38,022 nt of DNA from Collinsella sp. (GTDB taxonomy: Bacteria; Actinomycetota; Coriobacteriia; Coriobacteriales; Coriobacteriaceae): positions 1 through 38,022 of the forward strand of contig DXMW01000022.1 of the NCBI GenBank assembly GCA_019414045.1, in the 5' to 3' direction. Position 1 is the stretch's first letter, and each line of letters starts with the position of its first letter. Below the pieces are notes generated by a model. That model made no database searches. It saw nothing but the letters and a program-made list of their open reading frames with translations, and had not been told where the DNA came from. This document shows, in pieces, positions 23,448-31,276 of the stretch. The position numbers and the translations under genes are program-made.

Positions 23448-24860
23448 CTATTTAGAATCCGAGTCGTCCATGGAGCCGTCGATGCCGGTTTTGGTATCGT
23501 CGTCCGTGTTGGAGTCATCGTCCTTGGCAAAGGGGTTCTTGAAGAAGCCCGTGGCATCGGGCTGCAGGCCAGAGAGCTTAATCCAGGGATTATCAAGCTC
23601 GGGCTTGGGCATGGCCTTGGCCTCGGGCGCAGTCTCGTTGCCGATGAGCTCGGACTCGTAAATGAAGGTGTCATCGCCGAGCGCATCGTAGGCGGCGACC
23701 GGGTTGCCATCGGCATCGCGGTACGGCGTGCCCTTAAACACGGCGCCGTCATAAGCCACAAGCTGGCGGCCGGTCTCATTCTCGAAGTAGTACACGAAGA
23801 TACCCTTGAGGGCCGCACACAGCGGGATGGCAATAATCATGCCGATGGGGCCCATAAGTGCCGAGCCAATAACGAGCGCCGTGAGGCTCATGATGGGATG
23901 CACCTGAACCGAGCTCTGCATGACCTTGGGCGAAATCACGTTATCGGTAACGTTTTGCGCGACCATCGTCACGACGAGCGTCCACAACGCCAACATGGGG
24001 CTGAACATGAAACCGAGCACCGTGGCGATTGCTGCGCTCACCCAGGGACCGACGACCGGAACCAAATGCATGATGCCGGTAAAGATAGCCATGAGCGCCG
24101 CATACGGATGGCCGATGATAATAAAACCGATAAAAGCGAGGAAACCACCGCAGATGGACGTCACGACCATACCGCGCATGTAGCCGCCGACAGAGCGAGA
24201 AAGGATGGCGACCATAAAGCGGTACGAGGTCTCCTTCTCCTGACCGATGATGGTGCAAATCTCGTGGTGCATGCGAGGGTAGTCGCAGGCCATCCAGTAC
24301 GCAAGCACCAGACCAAGGAAGAGCACGAACAACTGCGAGGCCGTATTGGTGATGAGCGGGAACACACCGCGGCCAAGCTCGGCAGCGATCTGAGACACGT
24401 ACTTCGATGCCACGGTAACAAGCGACGAAAGATTATCGTCCAGATACTCCTTGAGCGGCGTGTTGTTAAGCGTCTTGGCATGCGAGATCATCTCGTTGAG
24501 GTCGCCACCCGCAACACGAAGCTGCTCAGGCAGGCGGCTCAGGACTTCCATGATCTGACCAAAGAGAATCGGCGACAAGATACAAACGACACCGACGAGC
24601 ACGGCAACAACAACAATTAGCGCGATAAGCGAACCGATGCCGCGATTCACGCCATGGTGCTCGAGCCAGTTGGTGATCGGGGACATCACAAAAGCAATGA
24701 TGGAGCCGACGGCAAGAAACTCAATAACCGGTGCCAGGATGCCCATAAGGTTAAAGATGACAGCGGCGATGACAATGCAGCCGACAACAGCCCAAATGCG
24801 AAGCGTCAGAATGCGGGTGTCGCGCAGCACGCGATCGATTTGTTGGGGGTGCTCACTCAT
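23448..24860 (-). CDS. AI-2E family transporter (PerM/TqsA-like)
   Basis: A 470-residue inner-membrane protein of the AI-2E exporter superfamily. Two pairs of N-terminal helices (about 22-42, 45-63, 76-100) are followed by an amphipathic part (QIMEVLSRLPEQL), then the conserved C-terminal helices with GFLAFIGFIIIGHPYAALMAIFTGIMHLVPVVGPWVSA and the VQVHPIMSLTALVIGSALMGPIGMIIAIP block. The last ~100 residues are a cytoplasmic tail ending in a run of D, S, T and N. Members export autoinducer-2 or act as Na+/H+ antiporters; the substrate here is unknown. It starts inside the sigB stop (ATGA overlap), so it belongs to the sigB operon. Confidence 0.85.
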   Translation of the reverse strand: MSEHPQQIDRVLRDTRILTLRIWAVVGCIVIAAVIFNLMGILAPVIEFLAVGSIIAFVMSPITNWLEHHGVNRGIGSLIALIVVVAVLVGVVCILSPILFGQIMEVLSRLPEQLRVAGGDLNEMISHAKTLNNTPLKEYLDDNLSSLVTVASKYVSQIAAELGRGVFPLITNTASQLFVLFLGLVLAYWMACDYPRMHHEICTIIGQEKETSYRFMVAILSRSVGGYMRGMVVTSICGGFLAFIGFIIIGHPYAALMAIFTGIMHLVPVVGPWVSAAIATVLGFMFSPMLALWTLVVTMVAQNVTDNVISPKVMQSSVQVHPIMSLTALVIGSALMGPIGMIIAIPLCAALKGIFVYYFENETGRQLVAYDGAVFKGTPYRDADGNPVAAYDALGDDTFIYESELIGNETAPEAKAMPKPELDNPWIKLSGLQPDATGFFKNPFAKDDDSNTDDDTKTGIDGSMDDSDSK

Positions 24861-25648
24861 GAACGAATCATTACTCCGTCGGGGTCGATCTTGTCCTGAA
24901 TCTTCTTAAGCGTGCGGCGCAGCAGGCGCGAGACCTGCACCTGCGAGATGCCAAGCTTCTTGGCAATCTCGATCTGGGTCATGCCCTTAACGAAGCGCAG
25001 CTCGATAACCTCGCGCTCGCGCGGCGAGAAATCGCGGATGGCTTCCTCGATTACCAGGCGGTCATCGGTAAAGTCGAGCTCGTTGTCGTCGTCGGCATAG
25101 CGATCGAGAATCGAAGGCGCATCATCGGAATCGGACGCACCGGGGGCCTCGATGGGCACCGAGGTGTAGGCCGAGGACGACTCCATGGCTTCGAGCACCT
25201 CGTCGACGGTCGCGTCCAGGTATTCGGCGATTTCCTCAACCTTGGGCGAACGCTGCAGCTCGTTGGTGAGCTTATCGGTAGCCTGGTTGACCTTGGCCGA
25301 GAGCTCCTGCAAACGACGGGGCACGCGCACGCTCCAGCCCTTGTCGCGGAAGTGGCGCTTAATCTCGCCCAAGATGGTGGGCGTGGCAAACGTCGTGAAC
25401 TCGAGTCCGCGCTCAGGATCAAAGCGATCGATAGCCTTGAGCAAGCCCAAGTACCCGACCTGCAAAAGGTCATCGAGCGGCTCGCCGCGGTTCTTAAATT
25501 TGTTGGCAAGAAACCTTACCAGGTTCATATGGGACATGACGAGCTGCTCGCGAGCATCCGGATCGCCGGTCTCCTTATAACGACGAAACAGCTCGCGGGT
25601 TTTCTCCTTGTCCCAAGCGGTCTTGCCGCTCCGGGAACGTTCGGTCAT
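24857..25648 (-). CDS. SigB/SigF-type RNA polymerase sigma factor
   Basis: A 263-residue group 3 sigma-70 factor of the SigB/F/G type. Region 2 is complete (EQLVMSHMNLVRFLANKFKNRGEPLDDLLQVGYLGLLKAIDRFDPERGLEFTTFA with the -10 contact region), region 3 follows (GWSVRVPRRLQEL), and region 4 ends in the helix-turn-helix MTQIEIAKKLGISQVQVSRLLRRTLKKI. It should direct a general-stress or development-type regulon with GTTT / GGGTAT-like promoters. An RsbW-like gene precedes it by one base and an exporter overlaps its end. No anti-anti-sigma (RsbV) gene is in the operon. Confidence 0.93.
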   Translation of the reverse strand: MTERSRSGKTAWDKEKTRELFRRYKETGDPDAREQLVMSHMNLVRFLANKFKNRGEPLDDLLQVGYLGLLKAIDRFDPERGLEFTTFATPTILGEIKRHFRDKGWSVRVPRRLQELSAKVNQATDKLTNELQRSPKVEEIAEYLDATVDEVLEAMESSSAYTSVPIEAPGASDSDDAPSILDRYADDDNELDFTDDRLVIEEAIRDFSPREREVIELRFVKGMTQIEIAKKLGISQVQVSRLLRRTLKKIQDKIDPDGVMIRS

Positions 25649-25649
25649 A

Positions 25650-26027
25650 TTAGATATCCGCCTTGAGGTCGAGGGAAAGCGTTAGGGGCGCCGCAGTCTT
25701 TTCGTAGGAATCGCACACGCTTGCAAGAATGAGCTCGGCATACACAGCAGCCTGGTCATCCTCGTCGACGGTGGCCTGTTCCCCAAAGGTAAAGGTCATG
25801 CCGACGTGAGATTCGTCCACATCGAAATTGATCGTGATGTCGTCGCAGTCGACCGCGGTGCACCCAAAGATGAAGGCTTCCTCGGCAGCCATGCGGATAT
25901 CCTCGATGCGATCGACGGACATAGAGCACAGGGCGCCGACGTTGGCGGCCGTCATGCGCACCAAGCGCGCGAGACGAGGATCACCGGCAACGCTCAGCGT
26001 GATGGGGCAGGTTGCTTCACTACTCAT
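25650..26027 (-). CDS. RsbW-like anti-sigma protein with degenerate ATP site
   Basis: A 125-residue protein whose place directly before a SigB-type gene and whose fold pattern (DIRMAAEEAF helix, then strands DITINFDVDESHVGMTF) mark it as a HATPase_c/RsbW relative. In working RsbW/SpoIIAB kinases the helix reads E-x-C-T-N-A, where N binds magnesium-ATP; here it is E50-A-F-I-F-G (phenylalanine in place of N). The later DxGxG and glycine lid motifs are also absent. It may bind the sigma factor without being a kinase. The start at 26027 overlaps the upstream DUF948 gene by 8 bases; a longer in-frame version is antisense-like shadow with no ribosome site. Confidence 0.65.
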   Translation of the reverse strand: MSSEATCPITLSVAGDPRLARLVRMTAANVGALCSMSVDRIEDIRMAAEEAFIFGCTAVDCDDITINFDVDESHVGMTFTFGEQATVDEDDQAAVYAELILASVCDSYEKTAAPLTLSLDLKADI

Positions 26028-26610
26028 CGAAGGACTCCTCGGAGGTCTCGGCAGGCGTATAGGTGTAATACTGAGCAGGCTTGGCTGCGGGCTCCTGAAC
26101 ATCATCGTCGTCAGCAGCGGCCTCGTCCCCGGCTTCGCCAATTAGGACGCGCTCAGTCGGCTGCTCGGCTTCGGCGGCAGCGGAAAGTTTGCGCTCGGCG
26201 TCGGCTGCGGGGGCTTTCACCTTATTAAAGAGCTTCTGAACGGCACCAGCCGCAGAATCAGTCACGCTCGATACGGCATTACTGGCCTCGGCCATGCTGC
26301 CCGTAACCTCGGAAATGTCGCGAACGACCGCCTCAACCTCAACGAGGTTAGACGTCAGGGCGTCAACGGCAGTCTTGCTCGACTTGAGGAGCGGCTCCAT
26401 CTGGGCAAGTGCCGGCGTAAGCTCGTCAACGGCGCCATCGAGCTTTGCCACCACGGGCTGTGCCTCGGCGAGCGTATTATTGAGGTCGCTCACCGTCTTG
26501 TCGAGCGAGTCGACGACGGTGCGGGTCTTGCGCAGCGTGAGCGCGAGCTCGACAACAGCCCACACGCCGGCAACGGCGAGCACCAGCAGGGCGATTTGAA
26601 TGGGACTCAT
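26020..26610 (-). CDS. DUF948-type membrane-anchored coiled-coil protein
   Basis: 196 residues: one N-terminal membrane helix (about 5-25, IQIALLVLAVAGVWAVVELAL), then a long heptad-like region with repeated hydrophobics (VVDSLDKTVSDLNNTLAEAQPVVAKLDGAVDEL...), and an acidic alanine-rich tail ending in tyrosine/threonine/glutamate. This matches DUF948 proteins, often called general stress proteins in Firmicutes. GGGAGG lies 5 bases before the ATG. It is the first gene of the sigB operon and overlaps the RsbW-like gene. Confidence 0.8.
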   Translation of the reverse strand: MSPIQIALLVLAVAGVWAVVELALTLRKTRTVVDSLDKTVSDLNNTLAEAQPVVAKLDGAVDELTPALAQMEPLLKSSKTAVDALTSNLVEVEAVVRDISEVTGSMAEASNAVSSVTDSAAGAVQKLFNKVKAPAADAERKLSAAAEAEQPTERVLIGEAGDEAAADDDDVQEPAAKPAQYYTYTPAETSEESFDE

Positions 26611-26705
26611 ACAAGCCTCCCGAAGGAATCGAAATACAGACGTTTTTCATGGTACCCCAAAGAAGGGCAAAGATACCCAAAGGGAATGTGCGAGGCGCCA
26701 ATGGC

Positions 26706-28055
26706 CTACTTGGGAGCGTTGCCGCTACGGTCGCGCTCGCTTTGCTCCACACGCCACTCTTCCCAACCGCGGCCGGCAGGCTGCCAGAACGCGCCGCGCT
26801 CCAACCCCTCGGGCAAATAGCGCTGATCGACCCAGCCTTCGGGATAATCGTGCGGGTACTTGTATACACCATACTCGTCGCTGCCGGGACGGTGACGATC
26901 GCGCAGGTAACTCGGCACCTCGCGAAGACCACTGCTGTGGATATCGGCCAGCGCCGCATCGATCGAGGCCTCGCACGCGTTGGACTTAGGCGCCAGGCAC
27001 ACATAGAGCGCAGCCTGAGCCAGGTTGATGCGACACTCGGGATAGCCAATGACCTCGGCAGATTTAAATGCGGCATGTGCCACCAAAAGCGCCTGCGGGT
27101 CGGCGTTGCCAACATCCTCGGAAGCCTGAATAATAATGCGGCGAGCGATAAACTTGGGATCCTCCCCTGCATCGATCATGCGCGCGAGCCAATAGATCGT
27201 GGCATCGGGGTCGCTGCCGCGCATAGATTTAATAAACGCACTGATAATGTCGTAGTGCATGTCACCGTTTTTGTCATACGAAAAACCACGACGCGGATTG
27301 GCGATCTTCACGTCATCCACGGTAATGGGATAGCGTTCCCCCGCCGCCGGCGCTGGCGTTCCCTCGGTATCGGGACGCGTAACGGCAATCTCACTCGCAA
27401 GCTCGAGCGTCGTGAGCGCCGAGCGCGCATCACCCGCGGCCAGCGTGCAAATGGTCTTGACTGTATCCTCATCGGCCGAGAACTTACCGTTTAAACCCTG
27501 CGGCGCCTCGAGCGCACGCTCAATGAGCATGGCGATATCCTCGTCCTTCAGGTGCTCAAGCTCTACCACACGCCCACGCGAGAGCAATGCCGAGTTGACC
27601 TCAAAGTACGGGTTTTCCGTCGTGGCGCCAATCATAATGACGGTGCGGTTCTCGACCGCATGCAGCAGGGCATCTTGCTGCGACTTCGAAAAGCGATGGA
27701 TCTCATCGATAAACAGAATGGTGCGGCGGTCGTAGGTGTTCAGACGGGTCTTAGCCTCATCGATTACGCGGCGCAGGTCCTTCACAGTGCCCGTCACGGC
27801 GCTGACCTCGACAAACTCGCTCTTGGTATGGTTGGCGATAATGTGGGCCAGCGTCGTCTTGCCCGTGCCAGCCGGGCCGTACAGAATCACGCTCGACAGC
27901 ACGTCATGCTCAATCGCGGCGCGCAGCCACGAGCCCTTACCGACGGCCTTTTGCTGGCCCACATACTCGTCGAGCGAATTGGGGCGCATACGCACCGCAA
28001 GCGGCGCATTTTTAAAGGAGCGCTCGCGCGTCGAAGCAGAAAAAAGGTCGTCCAT
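26706..28055 (-). CDS. rarA: replication-associated recombination protein RarA (MgsA)
   Basis: An AAA+ ATPase acting at stalled replication forks. The 449 residues have the clamp-loader-like start MRPNSLDEYVGQQ, Walker A GPAGTGKT (60-67), Walker B ILFIDEIHRFSKSQQDALL, sensor 1 GATTENPYF, the arginine motif SRGRVVELEHL and the C-terminal tetramerisation domain with PSYLRDRHRPGSDEYGVYKYPHDYPEGWVDQRYLP. I use the ATG at 28055; two further in-frame Met codons lie 6 and 15 bases upstream. A -10 box TATACT is 40 bases ahead. Confidence 0.94.
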   Translation of the reverse strand: MDDLFSASTRERSFKNAPLAVRMRPNSLDEYVGQQKAVGKGSWLRAAIEHDVLSSVILYGPAGTGKTTLAHIIANHTKSEFVEVSAVTGTVKDLRRVIDEAKTRLNTYDRRTILFIDEIHRFSKSQQDALLHAVENRTVIMIGATTENPYFEVNSALLSRGRVVELEHLKDEDIAMLIERALEAPQGLNGKFSADEDTVKTICTLAAGDARSALTTLELASEIAVTRPDTEGTPAPAAGERYPITVDDVKIANPRRGFSYDKNGDMHYDIISAFIKSMRGSDPDATIYWLARMIDAGEDPKFIARRIIIQASEDVGNADPQALLVAHAAFKSAEVIGYPECRINLAQAALYVCLAPKSNACEASIDAALADIHSSGLREVPSYLRDRHRPGSDEYGVYKYPHDYPEGWVDQRYLPEGLERGAFWQPAGRGWEEWRVEQSERDRSGNAPK

Positions 28056-28094
28056 AGCCATCCCGTGCATTAATCAAAATCGTTGTTGACCAAT

Positions 28095-28123
28095 AGTATA
28101 CCGAAAGGATACGAACTACCGTT
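28095..28123 (-). promoter_or_regulatory. possible rarA promoter
   Basis: A -10 of TATACT (28095-28100) on the minus strand lies about 40 bases before the rarA start. The -35 at 17 bases (AACGGT, 28118-28123) is poor and lies at the dGTPase stop, next to a small ACGAAC/GTTCGT hairpin (28111-28126). Confidence 0.35.
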
Positions 28124-29363
28124 CGTTAATATAGGTGCGGTGCGGAAACTTTAGACCTGGGAACAATTTGCTCGTCAGCTCGCAGAAATAACCATCCGTC
28201 ATGCTTGCGATGTAATCGACGACGGCCTGATCCTTGTCGTCCTGCCAGGCATAGGTGCGATCGTAGTAGGAAAGCTGCTGCTCAATGCGCGAAACATGAT
28301 GCTTAAAGATGTAAGAGAACTCGTCGCCTTTATTTAGATCCTGCAGGCAACGGTCGTAGAGTTTTTCGAATGCCTCGCGCAACTCCGCCTCGGAATCGCC
28401 CTCGATGCCGCCCTTGCTGTAGATCTTCTCGTAGTTCTCGCGCTTGGCCCGGCGGATTTCCTCAAACAGGTCCTCGCTCATCTCGATACGCGGTTTACCG
28501 TAACTATGTTCCACGATATCGATGGAGGCGTGTGTGAGGATCCAACTGTTGTAGGCACCGCCCCGGTCATCATCAAAAGCGTCGGGCGAAAGCAGGCCCG
28601 CCGCGATCGCATCCTGACGGTCACGACCGACGTAGGCGAGGATGTCCGAAATGCGAACGACGCAGCCCTCGAGCGTCATGGGACGCAGGTGCTCAATAGC
28701 GCCATAGCCTGTGGCGATACAGTCCTCAACCGTCTGATCGAACTGGTCAAAGGAGCTCATGTCCGAGAGCTCAAACGCACGCTGCTCGTACTCGCCGTTA
28801 TGGCATAGAACGCCGTCGAGCGTCTGGAGTGACACGTTGCGGCCGTACAGCGCGTCGAGCACGCGGACCGACTGCACGTTATGGAAAAAATAACGCCTCG
28901 TACGCTCATGATAGATATCGTTGAGGAAGCGCTCGCCGGCATGGCCGAAAGGCGTGTGTCCCAAGTCATGACCCAGGCCAATCGCCTCGATCAGATCGCA
29001 ATTGAGCCCCAGGGCGCGACCGATATCGCGCGCAATGCGGGAGACAAGCTGCACGTGCAAACCGCGGCGTGACAGATCGTCATTGCTACGGAAACTAAAG
29101 ACTTGCGTTTTGCCCGCATAACGGGTGTACGCCGGAAGATGAAGTATCTTTTCGGTATCGCGCATAAACGCCGGACGCATAAGCGTGCCTTTGTCGGCGG
29201 CGCGATCAATACGACGAATGACCTGATCGTCGTTGCAACGATACGGGTTGACATAGCCCGAAGCACGATCGGCGGCAATGCGCTCGACAAGTTCGGGCGA
29301 CAACGCCGAGGGAATACGGTCCATGCGCGCCTTAATGACGGCCGTTTCTTGATTAGTTGCCAT
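28116..29363 (-). CDS. dGTPase-like HD-domain triphosphohydrolase
   Basis: A 415-residue cytoplasmic enzyme of the Dgt/SAMHD1-like family that cleaves dNTPs to nucleoside and triphosphate. Motifs: RRGLHVQLVSRIARDIGRAL (helix with first H), the metal-binding HD pair in GLGHDLGHTPFGHAGE, and a later EHLRPMTLEGCVVRISDILAYVGRD carrying the fourth ligand. The ATG at 29363 has AAGGAG 6 bases ahead. It is preceded by a prepilin peptidase gene 31 bases away and followed by rarA. Role is probably nucleotide-pool control. Confidence 0.9.
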   Translation of the reverse strand: MATNQETAVIKARMDRIPSALSPELVERIAADRASGYVNPYRCNDDQVIRRIDRAADKGTLMRPAFMRDTEKILHLPAYTRYAGKTQVFSFRSNDDLSRRGLHVQLVSRIARDIGRALGLNCDLIEAIGLGHDLGHTPFGHAGERFLNDIYHERTRRYFFHNVQSVRVLDALYGRNVSLQTLDGVLCHNGEYEQRAFELSDMSSFDQFDQTVEDCIATGYGAIEHLRPMTLEGCVVRISDILAYVGRDRQDAIAAGLLSPDAFDDDRGGAYNSWILTHASIDIVEHSYGKPRIEMSEDLFEEIRRAKRENYEKIYSKGGIEGDSEAELREAFEKLYDRCLQDLNKGDEFSYIFKHHVSRIEQQLSYYDRTYAWQDDKDQAVVDYIASMTDGYFCELTSKLFPGLKFPHRTYINER

Positions 29364-29394
29364 GGCATGCTCCTTAAGAAGAATGCGCAATCGG

Positions 29395-29817
29395 TTACAA
29401 TGTGCAGCCCACGACCTCGATTATGGCAAAAATCGGCACTAGAAACGGGAGCAATGGCAGAGAACGCGTTTTTGCGAAGAGGCAGGAGAGGGCCAGCACC
29501 AGGAGCGCGACGGCAAATGCCACGATGCCGCCCAGAGGGTCGAGCGTGCAAAGGGCAAAGAGCGCCTTGGCGTCCCCCATGCCAATGCCGGGAGCGTGGC
29601 GAACACGACGCCAGAGCAACTCGGTAAGCACAAGGGCAAGGCAGACGATGAGAGCAAGACCGGCATGGTCAAGCGCCGTGTTAACGCCCTCGTCGAGCCA
29701 GACGCCTGCAAACGCCGCCACCGCACACGCACCGGCAAGCGCATTCGGAAACCGCCGCTCACGGGCATCAATCGCCGCGCCGGCAAAGATGCAAATCCAA
29801 AACGGGATATAGACCAT
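29395..29817 (-). CDS. A24-family prepilin peptidase, minimal form
   Basis: About 140 residues starting at the ATG at 29817 (AAGGAGG ahead). Five to six hydrophobic helices cover most of the length. The two catalytic aspartates of type 4 prepilin peptidases are visible: the first in AAIDARERRFPN (cytoplasmic loop 1) and the second in GIGMGDAKALF (the GxGD motif). The N-methyltransferase domain of PilD is absent, as in TadV/FlaK-like enzymes. No pilin or secretion gene is in the window, so its substrate lies elsewhere. Confidence 0.85.
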   Translation of the reverse strand: MVYIPFWICIFAGAAIDARERRFPNALAGACAVAAFAGVWLDEGVNTALDHAGLALIVCLALVLTELLWRRVRHAPGIGMGDAKALFALCTLDPLGGIVAFAVALLVLALSCLFAKTRSLPLLPFLVPIFAIIEVVGCTL

Positions 29818-29849
29818 CGAACACCTCCTTGGGCAGCAGCTCAAACGCA

Positions 29850-29890
29850 AAAACCACCACAAAGGTGCCTGTCCCCTTTGTGGTGGTTTT
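29850..29890 (-). terminator. terminator of the glycosyltransferase, a dispersed repeat
   Basis: A 16-bp perfect stem, AAAACCACCACAAAGG (29850-29865) with its complement (29875-29890), with loop TGCCTGTCC. T-rich on the minus strand, 9 bases past the glycosyltransferase stop. The same stem with almost the same loop recurs in inverted orientation at 37513-37553. Confidence 0.8.
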
Positions 29891-29898
29891 GGTGGTGG

Positions 29899-31194
29899 TT
29901 ATTTGGCGCCTTGCATGACCTCGTCGAGGGTAACGCTTACGGCGTGCTGCGTCGGCACCCAGTCGACCTTTAGGAACAGAGCAGCCACCGTGATGGGGAT
30001 ATAGCTGAACATAAAGATCGGGAAGGTAAACAGGTTGGTCACCAGACGCCACTTTTGCGCGCAGTGAATATGCTTGTACTCAAAGATGGTCGTGAGCAGC
30101 GCAAGGATAAAGAAGGTCTGGTACATCATCGCGAAGGTCATAATGAGCGAGGCGGCACAAGCCTGCATCTCGACTTCGGTAGCCAAGAAGCCGTGTGAGA
30201 GTCCACCCACGATGAGGAACGTCGCGTTGGCGAGCATGGAAATCAGGGACAGAAGCATGCCCGGAGCGATGGTCATAAACATGTCGTAGGCGGCAAAGCG
30301 ATGGTAACGGAAGGTCGACTTGACCAAGTGCTTACCATATGTAAAGAACACCTGATAAAAGCCCTTGGTCCAGCGCATACGCTGCTTCCAGGACGCCTTA
30401 AACGTCACGGGCTGTTCGTCAAAGAACTCCGCCGGCGCATAACCGATGCGAATGCCGTGAATGGCACAGAACGTAGTGAACTGGATGTCCTCGGTCAGCG
30501 TATGGAACTGCCAGCCGTGCATGCCCTCAATTACGCTGGCGGAGATGAGGTAGCCCGAACCAGAGACGGCACAAGACGTCTTGCAGATGTTGCGCGCGTT
30601 GTTGAGGAAGCGGGCCTCACGCAGATACCAGGTGGCGTTGGCAGACGAAATCCACGAGCTGCCGAAGTTCTTGGAGTTACGATAGCTCGTAACCACATGG
30701 AAGCCCTGGTCAAAGGCATCATTCATCTTGGAGACGTAATCGCGGGAGATAACGTTGTCGGCATCGAAGATAAAGTAGCCCTCAAACGTGTCGGGATACT
30801 CGTTGAGAATGCGATCGAAACCAAAGTCCATGACCCAGCTCTTACCCTTGCGGGCCAGGTCGTTGCGCTCATAAACGATGGCGCCTGCCTCGCGCGCGAG
30901 CTGCGCCGTATTATCGGTGCAGGCATCGGCGACCACGAAGACCTCGATAAGCTCGGACGGATAATCCTGGTCCTTGATGGAGCGAACGAGGTTGGCGATC
31001 ACGGCCTCCTCGTTATGCGCCGCGATAAAGAAGGCATAGCGGTGGAGTTTTTTGGCCTTGGGAGGCGCGACCTCGCCACGAAGAGCGCCAATGACAAAGA
31101 AGACCACCTGGTACAGAAAGCAGACCGTGAGTAGCGTAACCACAATCTGGTTAAAGATCACGATGGGCGTGTTAGTTTGTAAAAAGGCGAGCAT
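29899..31194 (-). CDS. family 2 processive glycosyltransferase, membrane-bound
   Basis: 431 residues: an N-terminal membrane helix (about 12-38), a cytoplasmic GT2 domain with FIAAHNEE, D90 in VVADACTD, the metal-binding DAD at 144-146, TED (234-236) and QRMRW (271-275), then four or more C-terminal helices. The full D, DxD, TED, QxxRW set is that of processive enzymes such as cellulose, chitin, hyaluronan and poly-GlcNAc synthases. The polymer made is unknown. No accessory genes (BcsB, export or epimerase) lie nearby. GGGAG lies 6 bases before the ATG. It is preceded by its own promoter-like element. Confidence 0.88.
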   Translation of the reverse strand: MLAFLQTNTPIVIFNQIVVTLLTVCFLYQVVFFVIGALRGEVAPPKAKKLHRYAFFIAAHNEEAVIANLVRSIKDQDYPSELIEVFVVADACTDNTAQLAREAGAIVYERNDLARKGKSWVMDFGFDRILNEYPDTFEGYFIFDADNVISRDYVSKMNDAFDQGFHVVTSYRNSKNFGSSWISSANATWYLREARFLNNARNICKTSCAVSGSGYLISASVIEGMHGWQFHTLTEDIQFTTFCAIHGIRIGYAPAEFFDEQPVTFKASWKQRMRWTKGFYQVFFTYGKHLVKSTFRYHRFAAYDMFMTIAPGMLLSLISMLANATFLIVGGLSHGFLATEVEMQACAASLIMTFAMMYQTFFILALLTTIFEYKHIHCAQKWRLVTNLFTFPIFMFSYIPITVAALFLKVDWVPTQHAVSVTLDEVMQGAK

Positions 31195-31229
31195 GCAGAC
31201 TCCCGAGAACGCGTTACGTAAACAACCGT

Positions 31230-31258
31230 ATATCTTACCGTAGGCTAACCGAGTTCAA
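31230..31258 (-). promoter_or_regulatory. putative promoter of the glycosyltransferase
   Basis: On the minus strand, -35 TTGAAC (31253-31258), a 17-base spacer and -10 AGATAT (31230-31235), 36 bases upstream of the start codon. The -35 is good and the -10 is moderate. Confidence 0.4.
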
Positions 31259-31276
31259 GAAACCACCTAATACTGG

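Noticed and set aside
26611..26705. GGGTAT and GGGTAC on the minus strand, possible SigB-type -10 for autoregulation of the sigB operon
   Set aside because: No GTTT-like -35 lies at the right distance, and such six-base matches are frequent.
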